Source of the DNA: Pleurocapsa sp. MO_226.B13
Lineage (GTDB): Bacteria > Cyanobacteriota > Cyanobacteriia > Cyanobacteriales > Xenococcaceae
Reading direction: 5' to 3'
DNA length: 8,500 nt
Assembly (NCBI GenBank): GCA_030064795.1
Contig: JASJEI010000467.1
Coordinates: 1 to 8,500 of the forward strand
Under the pieces are notes generated by a model that was not told the origin of the DNA, ran no database searches, and saw nothing but the letters and a program-made list of their open reading frames with translations. Position 1 is the stretch's first letter. The number at the start of each line of letters is the position of its first letter. Below are positions 5,624 through 8,500 of this stretch, piece by piece. The translations under genes were made by a program, and so were the position numbers.

Positions 5624-5782
5624 TTACCCTTGAGCCTGGGCTTTTTGCTGGCGGTGTTGGGCTAGAAGTTGAGTCGCGATCGCTGCTGGTGTGAACTTTG
5701 GGTTAGCCACCTCATGAGCAATGTTTACTTTCTCTTGTAAGTCGGGGGATAAGTCATCAAAGCCAGCCCAGTCAAGGTTAAG
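5624..5782 (-). pseudogene. C-terminal remnant of the gene upstream of the ATPase
   Basis: A minus-strand frame encodes 52 residues ending in TAA at 5624-5626, including LNLDWAGFDDLSPDLQ, EVANPKFTPAAIATQLLA and a Gln-rich end QHRQQKAQAQG. It holds one HIP1 octamer and reads like genuine coding sequence. Just upstream, an in-frame TAA (5783-5785) is preceded by MAFGFY, which may or may not belong to the same gene. I do not recognise the family. It is probably the tail of the first gene of the ATPase operon, removed when mobile DNA arrived. Its stop overlaps the ATPase frame in a GTAA arrangement. Confidence 0.6.
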
Positions 5783-5974
5783 TTAATAAAAGCCGAAAGC
5801 CATGCTCAGAGTAGTTTGATGGACAATGAGAATTTAAAAGTGGGTTGTACAATTGTCTGAGTTTCTAACTTTAACCTCAAAAAGATAGAGTCAAGACGAA
5901 AAAAAGTGCCATTTTGAGGGTTCAATCACGGGGAAAAGAGTCAAAAAATCTGAGCTTCTGTCTCCTCTTTTATT

Positions 5975-6073
5975 GAGAGTTAGTATCATCAATCTTGGAG
6001 GTCAACCATTCCTCTATTCCTCTATGTGGCGAGCGTCCAAATTTTTGAACGCTTTGTCGAGAAGAGTCCAGCC
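5975..6073 (+). repeat. Degenerate upstream copy of the IS4 transposase start region
   Basis: Blocks match 6170-6262: GAGAGTTA then TCATCAA (5975 and 6170), ATGTGG (6024 and 6213), ATTTTTGAACGCTTTGT (6041 and 6228) and AAGAGTCCAG (6062 and 6249), with offsets of 187-195 bases. Small indels break the frame, so this copy encodes only a short peptide ending near 6131. It is either an internal duplication or a remnant of another element. Confidence 0.7.
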
Positions 6074-6103
6074 AGAGAATGGCAACTCTGGTCAAGCAAG
6101 TGG

Positions 6104-6138
6104 GCAAGAGTTAGCGGACATTGTTCGCTAACTCTTGC
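6104..6138 (+). promoter_or_regulatory. Long perfect hairpin upstream of the transposase gene
   Basis: GCAAGAGTTAGCG (6104-6116) pairs perfectly with CGCTAACTCTTGC (6126-6138). Inner bases GAC and GTT can extend the stem to 16 pairs with one G-T wobble and a 3-base loop. No T-run follows on the plus strand, so it is not a standard terminator. Several IS elements use such hairpins to block transposase expression from outside transcription; that role here is inferred. Confidence 0.6.
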
Positions 6139-6199
6139 TGGAATCTTAATCTCGATCACGCTTCTAAGAGAGAGTTATCATCAACTTCAGAGTGATAAC

Positions 6200-6204
6200 A
6201 GGAG
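6200..6204 (+). promoter_or_regulatory. Ribosome-binding site deciding the transposase start
   Basis: AGGAG stands eight bases before ATG 6213. It supports the start MWYSPIFERF over the in-frame GTG at 6192, which would place this site inside the gene. Confidence 0.7.
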
Positions 6205-6212
6205 TCGACCCG

Positions 6213-7616
6213 ATGTGGTACAGTCCCATTTTTGAACGCTTTGTGGAAAAGAGTCCAGTCACTGTCATGGTCAGAGCCATGATGGAAGTGATTCTGGCTC
6301 CCGAGAAACTCGATGAGTTATTTGAGCAGACGGCGCAAACTGGTTATACCCGGGAACTGCTCTTCTCTACCTTGGTCATGATGATGACCCAAGTCGTATG
6401 CAGTATCCGTCAAAGCATTGGGTCAGTCTATAAGGCGATGTCCGCTGAAATTGGCGTGTCCAAAACTGCCGTCTACGACAAGCTGAATCGCCTAGAACCA
6501 AATGTCAGTAAAGCTTTAGTTAAATCCACTGCTCTTGACCTGGCTACCATTATTCATCAATTAGGAGGAGAAGGGCCAGAGCTGTTGCCAGGATATCGAG
6601 TCAAAATTCTGGATGGCAATGGTCTGGGAGCCACAGAGCATCGACTGGAAGTCTTGAGAAATACCCGCTCTGGTACTTTGCCTGGGAAATCGTTAGTCGT
6701 GCTTGACCCCGCGCTGGGATTAGCGCTCGATATCTTCCCCTGTGAGGATGGTCATGCCCAAGAGCGTTCCTTATTACCGGAGGTCTTAGAAAGCGTTGAA
6801 CCTGGGGACTTATGGATTGGCGACCGAAATTTCTGCACCACCGGGTTGCTGTTTGGGATTGAGAACAAGCAAGCGGCTTTCCTGATTCGCCAACATCAAA
6901 ACCTTCCTTGGCAAGAGACCAGCGAATTGATTGAGTCAGGAAGAACTGAAGGGGGAGTGGTGTTTGAGCAGACGGGAGTTGTTGATTATGAAGGAAGTTC
7001 CTTATGCTGTCGCCGAGTTGTGGTGCAATTGGAACAACCGACACGGGATGGGGAAACAGAAATTGCTCTTTTGACCAATTTACCCCCAACCGAGACCCCC
7101 TCGCTCTTGGTGGCACAATTGTATCGTTCTCGTTGGCGGGTGGAAACTTTATTTCAGGTGGCTACGGAGACGTTTCACTGTGAGATTAAAACTTTGGGCT
7201 ATCCGAGAGCCGCTTTATTTTCTTTCTGTATGGCCTTGGTCGCTTACAATTTGTTTTCAACTCTCAAGGGAGTCCTGGGTAGTGTTCATGGTAGCGACTG
7301 CGGGGAAAAACTATCCTATTACTATCTGGCTGATGAACTCGAAGGCACTTATCGAGGCATGATGATAGCATTGCCACCAGAAGAGTGGCAAGACTTTGGA
7401 CAAACCAGCCTGAAGCAGTTATCGTCTCTGCTACAAGAGTGGGCAGCTCAGGTGAAGCTAGAAGCTTTTACTTCAACTAAGAGAAAACCCAAAAAGAAAA
7501 AGCCCAAACCGCCTTACGACCCCGCTCATCCTCATGTGTCCACAGCTCGACTCCTAGCCGAGAAAAAGAAGTCTCGAGCTTCTCCAGATGGCGTTGGTGA
7601 TTGCGTAATGCTTTAG
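6213..7616 (+). CDS. IS4-family transposase, 3' end altered by an IS1 insertion
   Basis: The DDE transposase has 467 residues from ATG 6213. Counting from that start, the catalytic residues are D134 (ILDGNGLG), D204 (WIGDRNFCT) and E311 in YRSRWRVETLF, the Y-(2)-R-(3)-E signature of the IS4 family; the Lys often found after the Glu is not at the usual place. A helix-turn-helix-like region (SAEIGVSKTAVYDKLNR) lies at about 77-94. A Lys-rich run (RKPKKKKPKPPYDPAHP) near the end is followed by natural sequence up to SRASP. The last nine residues, DGVGDCVML, are translated from the inverted end of the IS1 element at 7590. The lost natural tail is probably short, so activity may survive, but the right end of the element is gone. 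Confidence 0.9.
   Translation: MWYSPIFERFVEKSPVTVMVRAMMEVILAPEKLDELFEQTAQTGYTRELLFSTLVMMMTQVVCSIRQSIGSVYKAMSAEIGVSKTAVYDKLNRLEPNVSKALVKSTALDLATIIHQLGGEGPELLPGYRVKILDGNGLGATEHRLEVLRNTRSGTLPGKSLVVLDPALGLALDIFPCEDGHAQERSLLPEVLESVEPGDLWIGDRNFCTTGLLFGIENKQAAFLIRQHQNLPWQETSELIESGRTEGGVVFEQTGVVDYEGSSLCCRRVVVQLEQPTRDGETEIALLTNLPPTETPSLLVAQLYRSRWRVETLFQVATETFHCEIKTLGYPRAALFSFCMALVAYNLFSTLKGVLGSVHGSDCGEKLSYYYLADELEGTYRGMMIALPPEEWQDFGQTSLKQLSSLLQEWAAQVKLEAFTSTKRKPKKKKPKPPYDPAHPHVSTARLLAEKKKSRASPDGVGDCVML
7590..7611 (+). repeat. Left terminal inverted repeat of the IS1-family element
   Basis: Pairs with 8344-8365 at 21 of 22 bases. It lies within the 3' end of the IS4 transposase frame and supplies that frame's new end and stop. 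Confidence 0.88.
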
Positions 7617-8302
7617 ACAGAAGCAGGTATGGTTTTGAACTTTAGATAAAATAGCAACAAGCGGATGGAATACTTGAGCATATCTACAGACTTAGAGTAG
7701 CAGAGGGTCTTACGCCCTAATCTAGCTAAATAATGTCTAAGGCGAGTATTTTCTCCCTCAACTCTGGTCATGTAAGTCTTGCTTACTAAGTGGTCTTCAG
7801 GTTGAATATACATAGGATAAACTTTCCAACCATCAGTGACATACCAGAAACTCTGCCAGCACTTAATAATTTGCCAAAGTTGTTCAAAAGTTCGGTGAGA
7901 GCGATCGCCAACTGCCCATAACAAAATTCCCTGATTCCAATGATTAACTACTGTCCAAATCCAGAATTTATTCTTTTTGCAGCCCACAAAGGTTTGTAGT
8001 TCATCTATCTCTGTAATTTCAGGAATTTCCTCGTCTTGAGGCTCGTCGGGTAACTTTTCTCCTTTTTCTTTTACCCAGTTGATAATCGTCCCATGGTCGA
8101 TGTCTGTAACTCTGGCGATCGCTCTGAAGCCCATGCCGTTGAGATACATTTTTAAACAAAGTTGTTTAACTTCGTTGGAATATGCTCTGAGTTTCGGATT
8201 TTCAACAAATTGGCAGCCACAATCTTTACATCTGTAAGATTGTTTTCCACGACGGAAGCCATTTTTCTTATTACGAGAAGATTTACATTGAGGACAGTTC
8301 AT
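7613..8302 (-). CDS. IS1-family transposase, single-frame type
   Basis: This 229-residue transposase starts with a zinc finger (C3, C6, C25, C28), followed by a helix-turn-helix (GFRAIARVTDIDHGTIINWV, about 58-77) for end binding. The DDE catalytic residues are D100 (EIDELQTFVG), D157 (YVTDGWKVY) and E182 (VEGENTRLRH), then the family signature HYLARLGRKTLCYSKS (190-205). Classical IS1 makes its transposase by frameshifting between insA and insB; here both parts lie in one continuous frame, as in the known single-ORF subgroup. ATG at 8300-8302 is natural because the zinc finger begins at once. Two HIP1 octamers in the gene show adaptation to a cyanobacterial host. The stop overlaps the altered IS4 stop on the opposite strand. 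Confidence 0.95.
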   Translation of the reverse strand: MNCPQCKSSRNKKNGFRRGKQSYRCKDCGCQFVENPKLRAYSNEVKQLCLKMYLNGMGFRAIARVTDIDHGTIINWVKEKGEKLPDEPQDEEIPEITEIDELQTFVGCKKNKFWIWTVVNHWNQGILLWAVGDRSHRTFEQLWQIIKCWQSFWYVTDGWKVYPMYIQPEDHLVSKTYMTRVEGENTRLRHYLARLGRKTLCYSKSVDMLKYSIRLLLFYLKFKTIPASV

Positions 8303-8343
8303 TGCTCAACAGGTGACTTTAACATCTCATTTTAAAGCTTTTA

Positions 8344-8365
8344 GCATTACGCATTCACCAACGCC
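8344..8365 (-). repeat. Right terminal inverted repeat of the IS1-family element
   Basis: Partner of the repeat at 7590-7611. The next base outward, A8366, also fits (T7589 on the left), so the element could be one base longer on each side. Confidence 0.88.
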
Positions 8366-8500
8366 AGTTATCTGTATAATATTGGGTGATTCCAAATGGT
8401 TTTAACAATTTTTTAAGGAACGAGAAATACTCGGTCTTGTCTTCTCCCTAGCGCAAAAGCCAAGATAGTTCCTGTTTTGTGGTCAATGGCGTGCCATACA
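8366..8500 (-). pseudogene. Fragment of a second IS1-family transposase, frameshifted
   Basis: On the minus strand from the window edge the frame reads VWHAIDHKTGTILAFALG, then RRQDRVFLVP and a TAA stop near 8415. One base over it continues LKKLLKPFGITQYYTDN and runs into the end of the complete IS1 element. This is the central catalytic region of another IS1-type transposase (compare the FGER...LLSPFDV...TDGW region of IS1 InsB), differing from the complete copy next door. It carries a frameshift around 8413-8420 and is cut at the conserved TDNW by the IS1 end. The 5' part lies beyond the window. Confidence 0.8.

Larger units (their letters stand above)
5786..6212 (+). other. IS4-type leader region without an intact gene
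   Basis: This 427-bp stretch between the truncated operon gene and the IS4 transposase holds no convincing gene. The IS left end must lie here, but I cannot place it because the right end is lost. Contents are an inverted repeat CCTCAAAA/TTTTGAGG (5875-5882 and 5912-5919), a degenerate first copy of the transposase start region (about 5975-6073), a small hairpin CCAGAG/CTCTGG (6072-6091) and a long hairpin (6104-6138). Confidence 0.6.
7590..8365 (-). mobile_element. Complete IS1-family insertion sequence, 776 bp
   Basis: The terminal inverted repeats are 22 bp: left GGCGTTGGTGATTGCGTAATGC (7590-7611, one base differing) and right GCATTACGCATTCACCAACG followed by CC (8344-8365). They enclose one transposase gene. 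The length is typical of the IS1 family. Flanks are CTCCAGAT on the left and AGTTATCT on the right, so there is no 8-9 bp target duplication. The left flank is IS4 transposase sequence and the right flank is another IS1-type transposase fragment, so the sides did not originally belong together. Confidence 0.88.

Noticed and set aside
5624..5660. Programmed -1 frameshift joining the upstream remnant to the ATPase
   Set aside because: The only candidate, CAGCAAAAAGCC, is a poor slippery site and no structure follows; a lost overlapping GTG start explains the arrangement more simply.
6104..6138. Rho-independent terminator
   Set aside because: The stem is strong but no T-run follows it on the plus strand.
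6026..6235. Short plus-strand frame beginning near FERFVEKSPA
   Set aside because: It is the broken upstream copy of the transposase start, with frame changes; not a separate gene.
6601..7116. 171-codon minus-strand frame inside the IS4 transposase
   Set aside because: Composition and motifs belong to the transposase on the other strand; no start signal or family match.

Overview
The window comes from a cyanobacterial chromosome or large plasmid. I found twelve copies of the HIP1 octamer GCGATCGC, and the gene content fits: a YdjM-type membrane protein, a large pentapeptide-repeat protein and several IS families common in cyanobacteria. The genus cannot be told from the sequence. The density of IS remnants, small orphan genes and duplicated gene starts marks it as an accessory, rearranged region.

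Layout, left to right. Positions 107-633 hold a minus-strand GNAT acetyltransferase whose stop codon abuts a 69-bp attC-like recombination site. The base pattern at both borders fits a single integron gene cassette of about 520 bp, and no integrase gene is visible. It is followed by an array of about 3.5 units of a ~40-bp tandem repeat (646-783) and then a YdjM-family gene on the minus strand (783-1826). The start of that gene and its upstream region are duplicated around 2161-2317, and a third fragment lies at 2881-2910. Two plus-strand genes sit between these copies: a 64-residue two-helix membrane protein and an AAC(6')-like acetyltransferase.

Positions 2936-5627 form a minus-strand cluster: a truncated upstream gene, an ATP-binding membrane protein with weakened Walker motifs, a 496-residue pentapeptide-repeat protein with a coiled coil and a conserved-looking C-terminal tail, and a small protein with a C-terminal coiled coil. 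Tight spacing and good ribosome-binding sites suggest one operon, probably a membrane-anchored NTPase with partner proteins. The pathway is unknown. The 5' end of this operon has been cut off by mobile DNA, and the ATPase seems to have lost its ancestral start codon.

Positions 5790-8500 are mobile DNA. There is an IS4-family transposase gene with a partly duplicated leader and a long hairpin. Its 3' end is cut by a complete 776-bp IS1-family element with 22-bp inverted ends. On the far side lies a frameshifted fragment of a second IS1-family transposase. The two flanks of the complete IS1 element do not match and show no target duplication, so the junction has been rearranged since insertion.
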